Assembly: GCA_039808025.1 (NCBI GenBank)
Contig: JBDHSK010000002.1
Coordinates: forward strand, 308,085-372,084
Source: Sandaracinobacteroides sp039808025
GTDB lineage: Bacteria; Pseudomonadota; Alphaproteobacteria; Sphingomonadales; Sphingomonadaceae
Length of the DNA stretch: 64,000 nucleotides
Reading direction: 5' to 3'
Shown here: piece by piece, positions 8,826 through 17,883 of the stretch
Position numbering within the stretch: the stretch's first letter is position 1
How the letters are laid out: every line of letters begins with the position of its first letter
Translations under genes and position numbers: made by a program
The notes under the pieces: generated by a model
What the model was told of the DNA's origin: nothing
Seen by the model: the letters and a program-made list of their open reading frames with translations, nothing else
Databases searched by the model: none

Positions 8826-10085
8826 ATGGAAAGTCAGGCACACAGGGCGAACCGGCCATCCATCCAGCTTCACATCCCTGAGCCGCTCGCTCGGCCAGGC
8901 GACAAGGCGTCGTTCGACCATATCGAGGTGCCGCCGGCCGGCTCGGTGCGGCGGCCCGATACAGCTGAACGGGCCTCGCAGCTGCGCGACCTTCCCTTCC
9001 AGCTGATCCGCGTCCTCGACAATGATGGCAAGGCCATAGGCCCGTGGGACCCGAAGCTCACTCCCGACCTGTTGCGAAAAGGGCTGCGCGCCATGCTTCT
9101 GACGCGCATTTTCGACGACCGCATGTTCCGGGCCCACCGTCAGGGAAAAACCAGCTTCTACATGAAATCGACCGGAGAGGAAGCGATCGGTGCTGCCCAG
9201 TCGCTGATTCTCGGCCACGACGACATGTGCTTTCCCACCTACCGGGTGATGAGCTGGCTGCACGCGCGCGACTATCCGCTCACCGACATGGTGAACCAGA
9301 TCTTCTCGAACGCCCGCGATCCGCTGCGCGGACGGCAGTTGCCGATCCTGTTCTCGGCCCGCGACTATGGCTTTTACTCGGTATCGGGCAATCTCGGCAC
9401 CCGCTTCGGCCATGCCGTGGGCTGGGCAATGGGGGCTGCCTATCAGGGCGTCGATGAAATCGCCCTTGCCTACATGGGGGAGGGTTCAACCGCCGAGGGC
9501 GCCTTCCATGAAACCCTGACGTTCGCCGCCGTCTACCGCGCCCCGGTGATCCTGTGCGTCACCAACAACCAATGGGCGATATCCAGTTTTTCGGGGTTTG
9601 CCGGCACCGAGGAAACCACCTTCGCAGCCCGTGCCATCGGCTATGGCCTGCCGGGCCTCAGGGTGGATGGCAATGATTTCCTTGCCGTGGCCGCCGCCAC
9701 CCGCTGGGCGGCAGACCGGGCACGCAGCGGCAAGGGCTCGACCCTGATCGAGCTGTTCACCTACCGGGTCGCCGGCCACTCAACCAGCGACGACCCCACC
9801 CGCTACCGTCCACGCGACGAGGCCGAACACTGGCCGCTGGGCGACCCGATCGAACGGCTGAAACAGCACCTCATCACGCTTGGCGAATGGAGCGAGGACC
9901 GCCACACCGCCCTTGAAAAGGAACTCGATGATCTGGTGCGCTCAACAGTCAAGGAGGCCGAGAAGGTGGGCGTTCTTGGCGAATCGAAACCGCCGCTGGG
10001 CGAGATGTTCGAGGGCGTCTTTGCCGAACCTGACTGGCGGATCGTGATGCAACGCCGCGAAGCAGGGGTGCACGGCGATGACTGA
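8826..10085 (+). CDS. bkdA1: Branched-chain 2-oxoacid dehydrogenase E1 alpha
   Basis: Thiamine-diphosphate subunit that decarboxylates 2-oxoisovalerate, 2-oxoisocaproate and 2-oxo-3-methylvalerate and passes the acyl group to E2. 419 residues. It has the family entry LLTRIFDDRMFRAHRQGK, the substrate region KSTGEEAIG, and the ThDP motif from MGEGSTAEGAFHE to NNQWAIS (Mg2+ ligands in the G-E-G...N pattern). The C-terminal part contains YRVAGHSTSDDPTRYR, the phosphorylation-loop region of eukaryotic homologues. First gene of bkdA1-bkdA2-bkdB. The stop overlaps the E1 beta start by 8 bp. No E3 gene is present; it probably shares one located elsewhere. Confidence 0.93.
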   Translation: MESQAHRANRPSIQLHIPEPLARPGDKASFDHIEVPPAGSVRRPDTAERASQLRDLPFQLIRVLDNDGKAIGPWDPKLTPDLLRKGLRAMLLTRIFDDRMFRAHRQGKTSFYMKSTGEEAIGAAQSLILGHDDMCFPTYRVMSWLHARDYPLTDMVNQIFSNARDPLRGRQLPILFSARDYGFYSVSGNLGTRFGHAVGWAMGAAYQGVDEIALAYMGEGSTAEGAFHETLTFAAVYRAPVILCVTNNQWAISSFSGFAGTEETTFAARAIGYGLPGLRVDGNDFLAVAAATRWAADRARSGKGSTLIELFTYRVAGHSTSDDPTRYRPRDEAEHWPLGDPIERLKQHLITLGEWSEDRHTALEKELDDLVRSTVKEAEKVGVLGESKPPLGEMFEGVFAEPDWRIVMQRREAGVHGDD

Positions 10086-11094
10086 GCTCAACATGATTCG
10101 CGCCATCAACGACGCGCTCGACGTGATGCTGACTCGCGACCCCAACGTACTGATGTTCGGGGAAGACATCGGATTCTTCGGGGGCGTCTTCCGTGCCACC
10201 GATGGGTTGCAGGCCAAGCATGGCCTGCAACGCTGCTTCGATACCCCCATCTCGGAAGGTGGCATCATCGCAACGGCCATCGGCATGGGGGTGCGCGGGT
10301 TGCGGCCGGTGCCGGAAATCCAGTTCGCTGACTATATCCTGCCCGCCTTCGACCAGCTGGTCTCGGAAGCGGCGCGGCTTCGCTATCGCTCGGGTGGCGA
10401 ATTCTGGGCGCCTATCACCGTGCGTTCCCCCTATGGCGGCGGGATTTTCGGCGGCCAGACCCACAGCCAGAGCCCGGAGGCCATCTTCGCCCATGTCACC
10501 GGCCTGAAAACCGTAATTCCCTCAACACCCTACGATGCCAAGGGGCTGTTGATCGCCTCGATCGAGAGCGACGACCCGGTGATCTTCCTTGAACCCAAGC
10601 GCCTCTATAACGGGCCGTTCGACGGCCGCATCGACCAGCAGGTAAAATCCTGGGCGGGGCACCCGGCCGCCCAGGTGCCCGAAGGCCATTACACCGTTCC
10701 GTTGGGGAAAGCCGCCATCGTGCGTGAAGGCGGTGATGCCACCATCCTTGCCTATGGCACCATGGTGCATGTCAGCCTTGCCGCCGTCGAGATGCATGGT
10801 GTCGATGCCGAAGTCATCGACCTGCGCTCGATCGTGCCTCTTGATATCGACACCATCGAGGCCTCGGTGAACAAGACCGGCCGCTGCGTGATCGTGCATG
10901 AAGCCTCGCGCTTCGGTGGTTATGGTGCTGAATTGTCGGCGCTGATCCAGGAACGCTGCTTTTACCGCCTGGAAGCACCGATCGAGCGGGTGGCCGGCTG
11001 GGACACCCCCTACCCGCACGCCTTCGAATGGGATTATTTCCCCGGCCCCGCCCGTATCGGTGCCGCCCTGAACCGCGTCATGGAGAAGAACTGA
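10078..11094 (+). CDS. bkdA2: Branched-chain 2-oxoacid dehydrogenase E1 beta
   Basis: 338-residue transketolase-like beta subunit that completes the E1 heterotetramer with the preceding protein. Family features are LMFGEDIGFFGGVFRAT, the DTPISEGGI turn, PEIQFADYI, RSPYGGG, and the C-terminal transketolase domain with VIDLRSIVPLD and VIVHEASRFGGYGAE. Translationally coupled on both sides: the start lies inside the end of E1 alpha and the TGA shares its A with the E2 ATG. Confidence 0.94.
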   Translation: MTELNMIRAINDALDVMLTRDPNVLMFGEDIGFFGGVFRATDGLQAKHGLQRCFDTPISEGGIIATAIGMGVRGLRPVPEIQFADYILPAFDQLVSEAARLRYRSGGEFWAPITVRSPYGGGIFGGQTHSQSPEAIFAHVTGLKTVIPSTPYDAKGLLIASIESDDPVIFLEPKRLYNGPFDGRIDQQVKSWAGHPAAQVPEGHYTVPLGKAAIVREGGDATILAYGTMVHVSLAAVEMHGVDAEVIDLRSIVPLDIDTIEASVNKTGRCVIVHEASRFGGYGAELSALIQERCFYRLEAPIERVAGWDTPYPHAFEWDYFPGPARIGAALNRVMEKN

Positions 11095-12470
11095 TGGGGC
11101 GCTACACGTTCCGATTGCCCGATATCGGAGAAGGCATTGCCGAGGCGGAAATCGTTGCCTGGCACGTGAAAGTGGGCGACCACATCGAGGAAGGCGGCCT
11201 GCTTGCCGACGTGATGACCGACAAGGCGACAGTCGAGATGGAAAGCCCGGTGTCGGGCACCATTCTCGAAGTGGCCGGCGAGGCCGGAGACACCATCTCG
11301 ATCGGATCAGCGCTGGTGGTGGTGGAAACAGCCGATGACGTGGCCGAGCCGCCCGCACCGGCAGAGCCGGCAGAGCCACCCGCGCCGGCAGAGCCGGCCA
11401 AGCCACCCGCGCCGGCAGAGCCGGCCAAGTCACCCGCGCCGGCAGAGCCGGCCAAGGCAGACGCCACCCCCGCCCCGGTCGCAGTGACAGTCGCAGCGGC
11501 AGCCAAGGCCCCGCCTCCGGCTCAGCCCACTGCCCCGACAGCAGTGTCAGCGCCGTCCCCAACCCCGGCGGTGGCGCCAGTGGCCAGCCGGCCGGTGCTT
11601 GCCTCTCCGGCGGTGCGGGCGCGCGCTGCCGATCTCGGAATCGATCTGGCGCAGGTGCAGGCAGGAGTCGAGGGACGCATCCGCCATGCCGACCTCGATG
11701 CTTTCATCACCCACGATCGCAGCCACGGGCTGCGCCCTGCCGGGCGCCGCCGCGACGACGAGATCGTCAAGGTCATCGGTCTGCGGCGGCGCATCGCCGA
11801 AAACATGGCTGCCTCCAAGCGCCACATCCCGCATTTCACCTATGTGGAACGTTATGATGTCACGGCGCTGGAAGAATTGCGCTCTCAGTTGAACGCCGCC
11901 CGCGGTGATCGCCCCAAGCTCACCATGCTGCCGTTCCTGATCTCGGCCATCTGCCGGCTGATCCCGCAATTCCCGATGCTGAACGCCCATTTCGACGACG
12001 AAAAAGGCGAAGTGCGCCGCTTTGGCGCCGTCCATCTGGGAATGGCGGCCCAAACGCCAGCCGGGCTGATGGTGCCGGTAATCCGCGACGCCCAGGATCG
12101 CAACCTGTGGCAGCTGGCTCGCGAAATCAGCCGGCTTGCTGATGCCGCGCGCACCGGGTCGGCGACGTCAGCGGAACTGACGGGCTCGACCATCACCGTC
12201 ACCTCGCTGGGGCCGATGGGCGGCGTTGCCTCGACTCCCGTCATCAACCGGCCGGAAGTGGCGATCATCGGGCCCAACCGTATCGAGGAAGTGCCGATGT
12301 TCGTGCGCGATGGCAGCAGCGCCGAACGGGTGGAAAAGCGCAAGATGATGAATATCTCGATCAGCTGCGATCATCGCGTCGTCGACGGCTGGGACGCGGC
12401 AAGCTTTGCCCAGGAACTGAAAAAGCTGATCGAGGCCCCGGCAGCGCTGCTGGCAGACATGGCGACCTGA
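11094..12470 (+). CDS. bkdB: Dihydrolipoyl acyltransferase E2 of BCKDH
   Basis: 458-residue core subunit that transfers the branched acyl group to CoA. One lipoyl domain (1-79) with the lipoylated Lys44 in VMTDKATVEM, a long Pro/Ala/Glu linker (85-121) built from four nine-residue repeats, a second flexible stretch, a peripheral-subunit-binding domain (about 165-203, ASPAVRARAADLGIDLAQV), and the catalytic trimer domain ending with SCDHRVVDGWDAA (His and Asp of the acyltransferase site). The ATG at 11094 overlaps the E1 beta stop. A frame opening at 11028 only adds shadow sequence of E1 beta. Confidence 0.94.
   Translation: MGRYTFRLPDIGEGIAEAEIVAWHVKVGDHIEEGGLLADVMTDKATVEMESPVSGTILEVAGEAGDTISIGSALVVVETADDVAEPPAPAEPAEPPAPAEPAKPPAPAEPAKSPAPAEPAKADATPAPVAVTVAAAAKAPPPAQPTAPTAVSAPSPTPAVAPVASRPVLASPAVRARAADLGIDLAQVQAGVEGRIRHADLDAFITHDRSHGLRPAGRRRDDEIVKVIGLRRRIAENMAASKRHIPHFTYVERYDVTALEELRSQLNAARGDRPKLTMLPFLISAICRLIPQFPMLNAHFDDEKGEVRRFGAVHLGMAAQTPAGLMVPVIRDAQDRNLWQLAREISRLADAARTGSATSAELTGSTITVTSLGPMGGVASTPVINRPEVAIIGPNRIEEVPMFVRDGSSAERVEKRKMMNISISCDHRVVDGWDAASFAQELKKLIEAPAALLADMAT
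11346..11453 (+). repeat. Four 27-bp in-frame repeats in bkdB linker
   Basis: Units at 11346, 11373, 11400 and 11427 encode EPPAPAEPA, EPPAPAEPA, KPPAPAEPA and KSPAPAEPA. Units 2-4 are almost identical at DNA level, which suggests recent slippage or unequal crossover. The unit is a multiple of three, so copy changes keep the frame and alter only the swing-arm length. Confidence 0.9.
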
Positions 12471-12501
12471 TCACCATGTCTGCCTTGGTTGTTTTCAGGC
12501 C

Positions 12502-13278
12502 TCAGATTCCGTAGCCCCCGGCCACTGCAATCTGCTGGCCGGTGGTATAACCTGCCTTGTTCGATGCCAGAAATACCACGGCATGGCCGATTTCCTCGGC
12601 TTTGCCCCAACGACGCAGCGGCAGCGAGCCTTTCACCTCACGCACCCATTTCTCATCGAAACTGCCGCGCGCCAGCAGTTCGTGGAACATCCCGGCGTCG
12701 ATCACCCCCACCAGCACGGTGTTGGCGCGGATCCCGAACTGCCCTTCTTCCTTGGCGATACCACGCACCAGCGATTCATTGGCAGCCTTGGGAACCACTG
12801 ACAGCCCATCGCGCGGCGGCCACAACAGGTCTCCGGCCGAACCCAGATGCACGAACGAACCGCCCCCCTTCTCGCGCATGTGGGGAATCAGCGCATGGGT
12901 GGCCGCCAGAAAGCCAAACACTTCGATGTCGATCGATTCCTTCCATTTGCGCATGGGGGTCTCGTTCACATACAGCTGCTCGACCACCGGCCCAGCCGCC
13001 CACACCACCGTGTGAATGCGGCCGTGGGCAACAATCGCCGCATCGCGCGCAGCCACCACCGAGCTTTCCAGTGCGGCATCCACCTGATGCAGGCTGACCT
13101 TTCGCCCCATTTTCTCCATGCGGTGGGCAAGCTCGCGGGCTTCTGTCACCTTGGAACGGTAACACAGGGCAATATCACAACCCGCTTCGGCCAGGGCCAG
13201 CATCGCCGCCTGCCCCAACCCGCCTGTGGCCCCGAACACCATGGCTGCACCTTCGGGAAAATCCTTGTTCTCGCTCAT
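12502..13278 (-). CDS. SDR-family oxidoreductase, atypical active site
   Basis: 258-residue Rossmann-fold protein of the short-chain dehydrogenase family. The cofactor loop is GATGGLG (GxxxGxG) at about 17-23, and the acceptor strand ends CYRSK, which favours NADP(H). VWAAG stands where NNAG is usual. The catalytic Ser is in HLGSAGD. The YxxxK motif is missing its Tyr: the matching segment reads SVVPKAANESLVRGIAKE, so only the Lys is kept. The C-terminus QIAVAGGYGI is classical. It is convergent with bkdB. Substrate unknown; it may be a reductase using a non-standard acid or a non-catalytic family member. Confidence 0.8.
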   Translation of the reverse strand: MSENKDFPEGAAMVFGATGGLGQAAMLALAEAGCDIALCYRSKVTEARELAHRMEKMGRKVSLHQVDAALESSVVAARDAAIVAHGRIHTVVWAAGPVVEQLYVNETPMRKWKESIDIEVFGFLAATHALIPHMREKGGGSFVHLGSAGDLLWPPRDGLSVVPKAANESLVRGIAKEEGQFGIRANTVLVGVIDAGMFHELLARGSFDEKWVREVKGSLPLRRWGKAEEIGHAVVFLASNKAGYTTGQQIAVAGGYGI

Positions 13279-13327
13279 TCATCAAACTCCCTCTGTCAGT
13301 TCATCCTCAGTTCCGTATACGTCCGCG

Positions 13328-16147
13328 CTACTTCTGGCCGCGTGCCGCCGGGCCATACAGCATGGCATTCAGAAGCAGCGGCAGCGAAGCGCGGGCCTGC
13401 GCCCGGTTCACCACGTCAGGGCCAAGCACCACTACCCGGCCCTTGCCAAGTGGCAGGTCGAGCACGGCATCACTTCCGGCGAGTTTCTGGGCACCGATTG
13501 CCCAGCCGCTGTTGACGTCCACCGTCTGCGGGTACTGCACGATTGAAGCACCCGGACCTGTATGCCGGAACCCGCTGTTACGATTGAAGAAAACATTCAG
13601 CGTGTCCGGAAGGCCGAACGCCAGCGGCTGCCGGTTATCAACCTTCGTTTCCAGAATGGCGCCGGGAATGAAGAAATCGGTTGAGGCAGGGGCCTTGCCC
13701 GAAGCATCGAGCAGCACATCGGTGAGCGGCACACCCATCCTGGCGGCAATGCGGTGCGCCGAGCCAATCGTCACCACGCTGCCCCCCGCCTTCACGAAGG
13801 CCTCAAGTTGCGGGATGGTCTTGCCAGTGGTGATTTCCCCCAGCCAACTGCGGTACTTTTCGGGAATATCGGCCGGGTCGGGCTGCTTGCGCCGGAAGGG
13901 GGCCGGCGTATCGGCCGTTGCCAGATCAGACGGAAAGACGATCACATCGAAATCGCGGCCAAGGTCACCGGCATCAAGGCGCTGGGGATAGATGACCTCG
14001 AAGGGAAACTCGTATTTCTCAAGCAGCCAGCGGGTCCACCCCGAAGGCATCGATCCGCCATAGCGATCAACCAGCCCCACCCGCACCGGCTTCAGCGCCA
14101 GTCGCTCTCCGGCTGGCGCCCTGGCAACGGCATGAGCCGACAAGCCAAGGCCGTTTACTGCAGCCTCTATGATCGGGCGGGCCTTGTCGTCGGCGGGAAT
14201 CCACAGGGCGCCGGGCGCCAGCGTCGCGCCGTTGGCGCGCGTCTCGCCCTGTTGCCAGAACACCGGCACCCCGGCCGCCAGCAGGCGGTTGCTGAGCGTG
14301 AAGCCATTGATCGCGCCATGATCGATCAGCCAGCCTGCCCGGCCATTGCCGATGATCCGCCCGGCAGGCGGGGCCATGACATCAGGCACCCGTTCGGTAG
14401 GCGCTGTGAAGGCGTCGAGAATGCGGTCGTGCTGAACCCCCATCTGCATCGCCAGCGTATAGCCGGTGGCGTCATACGGCAGCTTGGGCGGCCCGCCGGG
14501 ATATTGGGTATCGTGGGGGTGATCCTGCGGCTCGAACATATCAAGCACATGCGGACGATAGGCCTGCGCCGTCCTCACCACCAGTGACCCCGCCGGATAG
14601 CTTTTCCCCCCAACCGTAAAGGCGCGGGTGGCGCGCTCGACATCGACGCCGGTCTTGATCAGGCTGTTGGCGAATTCCACCGCCGTCGCGAAATCGGGCT
14701 GGTTGGCAGTGATGATATAGCCGCGCGGATCGCGTCGGGCCGGATCGCGCAGAATCTTCTGGAACAGCGCCGGGTCTACGCCGCGCTGGCCGTCGGGCGC
14801 CGGGTTGGCCCTGGCCGCTGCTTCCAGCGCATCGACGACCGTTGGCGTGGTGCGCCAGGTATCGCGGTTACCCTTGTCGATGGCGTTCTGGCCCATGCGC
14901 CAGATGTTGAACAGCAGCCTGTCCTTGTTGCGCGAGGCGTAGTTCAGAACCGCGCGGTTGATGGTCAGCGAATAGGCGATCGACTGCGCGAAATGCCACG
15001 GCTGCGGGTCAACGGGCATGGGCAGATCATTGTGCGGCAACTGGTTGTCGGGGATCAGGGCGATCTGGCTCGGCGTCGGGTGACCGGTGATTTCGGTCAG
15101 CAGGCCAATGGCGTTGTGGAAATAGGTGATTGATCGTTCCATCCCGTTGTTCCAGGTGGAATAATTGGCGCCGCTTCGCATGGTGGAACCGGGCTTGCCC
15201 TCCTCCATCAGGCGGCTGTGCATTGCCGCCCCCACCTCCGACAGTGCCCCCATCACCAGCGGATCATAGTTGTAATTGAAGGGGTCGCGAAACGGCGGCA
15301 TGAACACCACGGTGCCTACCGGCGCCGTCTGGTGGTGGTTATAGATGATCTGCGGGAACCACTCGCGGAAGAACATGCGGTTGACATTGGTGGTCTCGGC
15401 CATCGCCGACAGGTAATAATCGCGGTTGTTATCGTGGCCGACATACTTCTGATACAGAACCGGAATCGAATCGAACTCGCGCTTTTTCGGGTCGGCATTG
15501 CGCATGTACCAGTTCGATACCAGCTCCATCCCGTCGGGGTTCATCGGCGCGAACAGAATGATTACATCGTCAAGCACTCTCAGCGCTTCGGCATCTTCAG
15601 CAGTCAGCCATTCATGCACGGCAGCAATCAGCGCCTGCGGCGGCACGGTTTCCGTGGAATGCAGGCCGCCGTCGATCCACACCACCGCCTTGCCTTCGGC
15701 CGCCATTGCCCGTGCCTCGGCCTCGCTTACTCCTTCGGCCTTGGCCAGCTTCCGGGCGATGGTCTGATAGCGGTCAAGCTTCGCCAGATTCTGCGGCGAC
15801 GACACGATGGCGACATACTGGGTGCGCCCCTCAGAGCTCTTGCCGATCTCGATCAGCTTCATCCGGTCGGATTCGGTGGCCAGCTGCTTCAGGTAGCGCT
15901 CCCACTGGGTGTAGTTCACCAGCTGATAATCCGCACCGACATCAAAACCGAAGGCCTGGCGCGGCGAGGTGATTCGGGTAGCCCTGGCGGTAGCCGCCGG
16001 GGCCGTGGCCACGCTGGCCTCTCGGGCCATCGCCACCGGCACCGGCAACGCCAGAGCCACCAGGGCGACCGAACAGCCCAGCCACAGGCGGCGGGCGCGG
16101 GTGCGGAACGTGGCGGTGGTTGCGGCGCGGCGGAACGGACTGGCCAT
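13328..16147 (-). CDS. Large secreted M14 zinc carboxypeptidase
   Basis: 939 residues. Signal peptide (hydrophobic 22-38, cut near AMA-RE). The M14 domain spans about 75-420: zinc ligands H163 and E166 in GGLHSTE, NPDGMEL and HDNNRDYYL substrate loops, and a NHHQ segment (third zinc His, 271/272), with a Glu in LLTEITG that could be the general base. The C-terminal 330 residues are not protease: they look like a class I glutamine-amidotransferase-like fold (RVGLVDRYGGSMPSGW, DFDVIVFPSDLA, GGSVVTIGSAHRIAARMGVP). This architecture occurs in large bacterial periplasmic peptidases of unknown substrate. Long for M14 alone. It stands alone, in the same direction as the SDR gene. Confidence 0.87.
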   Translation of the reverse strand: MASPFRRAATTATFRTRARRLWLGCSVALVALALPVPVAMAREASVATAPAATARATRITSPRQAFGFDVGADYQLVNYTQWERYLKQLATESDRMKLIEIGKSSEGRTQYVAIVSSPQNLAKLDRYQTIARKLAKAEGVSEAEARAMAAEGKAVVWIDGGLHSTETVPPQALIAAVHEWLTAEDAEALRVLDDVIILFAPMNPDGMELVSNWYMRNADPKKREFDSIPVLYQKYVGHDNNRDYYLSAMAETTNVNRMFFREWFPQIIYNHHQTAPVGTVVFMPPFRDPFNYNYDPLVMGALSEVGAAMHSRLMEEGKPGSTMRSGANYSTWNNGMERSITYFHNAIGLLTEITGHPTPSQIALIPDNQLPHNDLPMPVDPQPWHFAQSIAYSLTINRAVLNYASRNKDRLLFNIWRMGQNAIDKGNRDTWRTTPTVVDALEAAARANPAPDGQRGVDPALFQKILRDPARRDPRGYIITANQPDFATAVEFANSLIKTGVDVERATRAFTVGGKSYPAGSLVVRTAQAYRPHVLDMFEPQDHPHDTQYPGGPPKLPYDATGYTLAMQMGVQHDRILDAFTAPTERVPDVMAPPAGRIIGNGRAGWLIDHGAINGFTLSNRLLAAGVPVFWQQGETRANGATLAPGALWIPADDKARPIIEAAVNGLGLSAHAVARAPAGERLALKPVRVGLVDRYGGSMPSGWTRWLLEKYEFPFEVIYPQRLDAGDLGRDFDVIVFPSDLATADTPAPFRRKQPDPADIPEKYRSWLGEITTGKTIPQLEAFVKAGGSVVTIGSAHRIAARMGVPLTDVLLDASGKAPASTDFFIPGAILETKVDNRQPLAFGLPDTLNVFFNRNSGFRHTGPGASIVQYPQTVDVNSGWAIGAQKLAGSDAVLDLPLGKGRVVVLGPDVVNRAQARASLPLLLNAMLYGPAARGQK

Positions 16148-16284
16148 TTTTCTCCCTCCTGATGACTTCGGCGCAGACCCTCCCGCACCTTTTCCCGCAA
16201 CTGCCTGCTTTTGCGCGGCTTGTCACCCACCTTCAGCCCGTGAACGCCGGCAAAGGCGCCCCGGGCCCATCCGGCATCACCCGT

Positions 16285-16998
16285 TCAGCGTCGCAGTTCC
16301 ACCAGTTCGTACCAGGTCATCATATAGCCGCCGACGCCACCTTTCAGGAAAATGGCATCCTCGTCGTCGGTGATCCACAATTCATAGGGTGGATGCTCGC
16401 CCGCCATGCCGCTCGATCCGTCATCGATAAACTGGAACTTGCGGGCGGCGAAGGTGCCGGCGGCCACCGTCACCTGCTCCTTGCCCAGATACTGCGCGTC
16501 GATCTTCACATGCGCGATCATCGGCGGGGTGGCGCCACGATGGTCTGGCGACGGCAGATAGACATTGAACTTGCGCTTCTGCCCCTCGGTCCACGTCTTG
16601 GTTGACAGCAGATAGCCATCGGAAACGATCGGGTGGGTTCCGAAGCCATCGATGGGAAGCTCGGCCTTCACCTTCTGGCTAAGCCGCCCGATCGACGGGC
16701 CATAGCTTTCGCACTCGATGGTCTCGCCATCGAATCGCAGCCAGCCCGAGCCCATGAACCGGTCGCCAACCGTCAGTCGCACATGCAGGTCCATCGGCTG
16801 GTTATTCTCATCGAGTGCATAGATGATGTCGCGCATCACCGTCGGCTCCGGCTCGTAGATCTCGCAATGGGCGCGCATCGTCACCTTGCCGTCACCGTGA
16901 CGGGTGAACAGGAAGGTTTCAAACCCCCGAACCTTCCCTTCCATGCCGGGTTTGCGCGATGTGTAAGACAGCCTTCCTTCGATCACACGGTGCTTCAT
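16285..16998 (-). CDS. Uncharacterised DUF3108-like protein
   Basis: 237 residues, no signal peptide and no membrane helix. Mostly beta-strands, with the VTVAAGTFAARKFQFIDDG segment that resembles the late part of DUF3108-type lipocalin-like domains, and ending MTWYELVELRR. I do not recognise a precise function. The ATG at 16998 has GGAGGAG upstream; the frame opens 36 codons earlier but without homologous-looking sequence. Divergent from the membrane-protein gene at 17100 with about 100 bp of shared promoter region. Confidence 0.7.
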   Translation of the reverse strand: MKHRVIEGRLSYTSRKPGMEGKVRGFETFLFTRHGDGKVTMRAHCEIYEPEPTVMRDIIYALDENNQPMDLHVRLTVGDRFMGSGWLRFDGETIECESYGPSIGRLSQKVKAELPIDGFGTHPIVSDGYLLSTKTWTEGQKRKFNVYLPSPDHRGATPPMIAHVKIDAQYLGKEQVTVAAGTFAARKFQFIDDGSSGMAGEHPPYELWITDDEDAIFLKGGVGGYMMTWYELVELRR

Positions 16999-17099
16999 TC
17001 GACACACTCCTCCATATAATGACCGACGAGTCTCATTTTTTGCTTGCCAAGTCAAATTTGTCCGGACAGATTCACCGCATTCCGAAGAGGAGGATTCGC

Positions 17100-17783
17100 A
17101 TGACATTTGCCGAACTCGACGTTCTGCGCTGGGTCCACATTATCTGCATGGTCTATTGGCTGGGCGGGGAATGGGGGGTGTTCCAGACCAGTTACTGGGT
17201 GACGAACCCGTCGCTACCGCTCGACGAGCGCAAGCGCCATATGGAAACAGCCTATCGTATCGACATTCTCGCCCGCACCGGCATCGTTCTGCTGCTGCCG
17301 CTGGGGCTGCACATGGGCAAGATCTACGGATTCGTGCCGGCCCTTGAAGGCAACGGCATCTGGATCATGTGGGCGATCTTCATCGCCTGGCTTGCCATCA
17401 CCTGGACGGCGTTCCTCAGGCGGCAGACCGATATCGGCATTGCCGTCACCAAGTTCGAGGAACTGCTGCGCTACCCGCTGATTCTGGCGCTCGTCGTGGT
17501 ATCGCTGATGGCGTTCAATGGCTCGGGCCCGATCCAGAGCGGCGAGGGCAACCACTGGTATCCCACCAAGATGTTCCTTTACGCCTTTGCCCTGGTGATC
17601 GGCCTGTTCCTGCGGCTGGTGATGCGGCGGTGGACCGGGCGTTTCCGCAAGCTCGCCATGGGTCCGGATGCTGCCGAGGAAGCGGCCCTCACCCGCGAAA
17701 TCGCCCAGGCGCGAATCGCCGCCTACATCTACTGGATCACCATCTCGGGGATCTGCTTCCTGGGGGCCACCAAACCGTTCTGA
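17100..17783 (+). CDS. Integral membrane protein, unknown function
   Basis: 227 residues with at least four predicted membrane spans: near residues 8-25 (VHIICMVYWLGGEWGVF), 55-72 (TGIVLLLPLGLHMG), 85-105 (IWIMWAIFIAWLAITW), 120-140 and one near 157-175, plus a C-terminal hydrophobic stretch YIYWITISGICFLG. Conserved His/Trp in the first and second spans resemble those of haem- or copper-binding membrane proteins such as the CopD/DUF2269 group, but this is weak. The ATG at 17100 has GAGGAGG 7 nt upstream. Divergent from the DUF3108-like gene, so the two may be a functional pair. Confidence 0.7.
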   Translation: MTFAELDVLRWVHIICMVYWLGGEWGVFQTSYWVTNPSLPLDERKRHMETAYRIDILARTGIVLLLPLGLHMGKIYGFVPALEGNGIWIMWAIFIAWLAITWTAFLRRQTDIGIAVTKFEELLRYPLILALVVVSLMAFNGSGPIQSGEGNHWYPTKMFLYAFALVIGLFLRLVMRRWTGRFRKLAMGPDAAEEAALTREIAQARIAAYIYWITISGICFLGATKPF

Positions 17784-17823
17784 CCAGTTGGCCAAACGGT
17801 CTGAAACACACTCTGAAACACAT

Positions 17824-17853
17824 AGGGCGGGTCGGATTGCTCCGGCCCGCCCT
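17824..17853. terminator. Bidirectional hairpin, membrane gene/gdhA
   Basis: AGGGCGGG (17824-17831) pairs with CCCGCCCT (17846-17853), with further pairing CGG/CCG inside. It lies between the convergent stops of the membrane protein gene and gdhA. No T-tract on either side. Confidence 0.55.
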
Positions 17854-17883
17854 GGTTCGTTGGCGCTGTTCAGTGCCTGTCGA

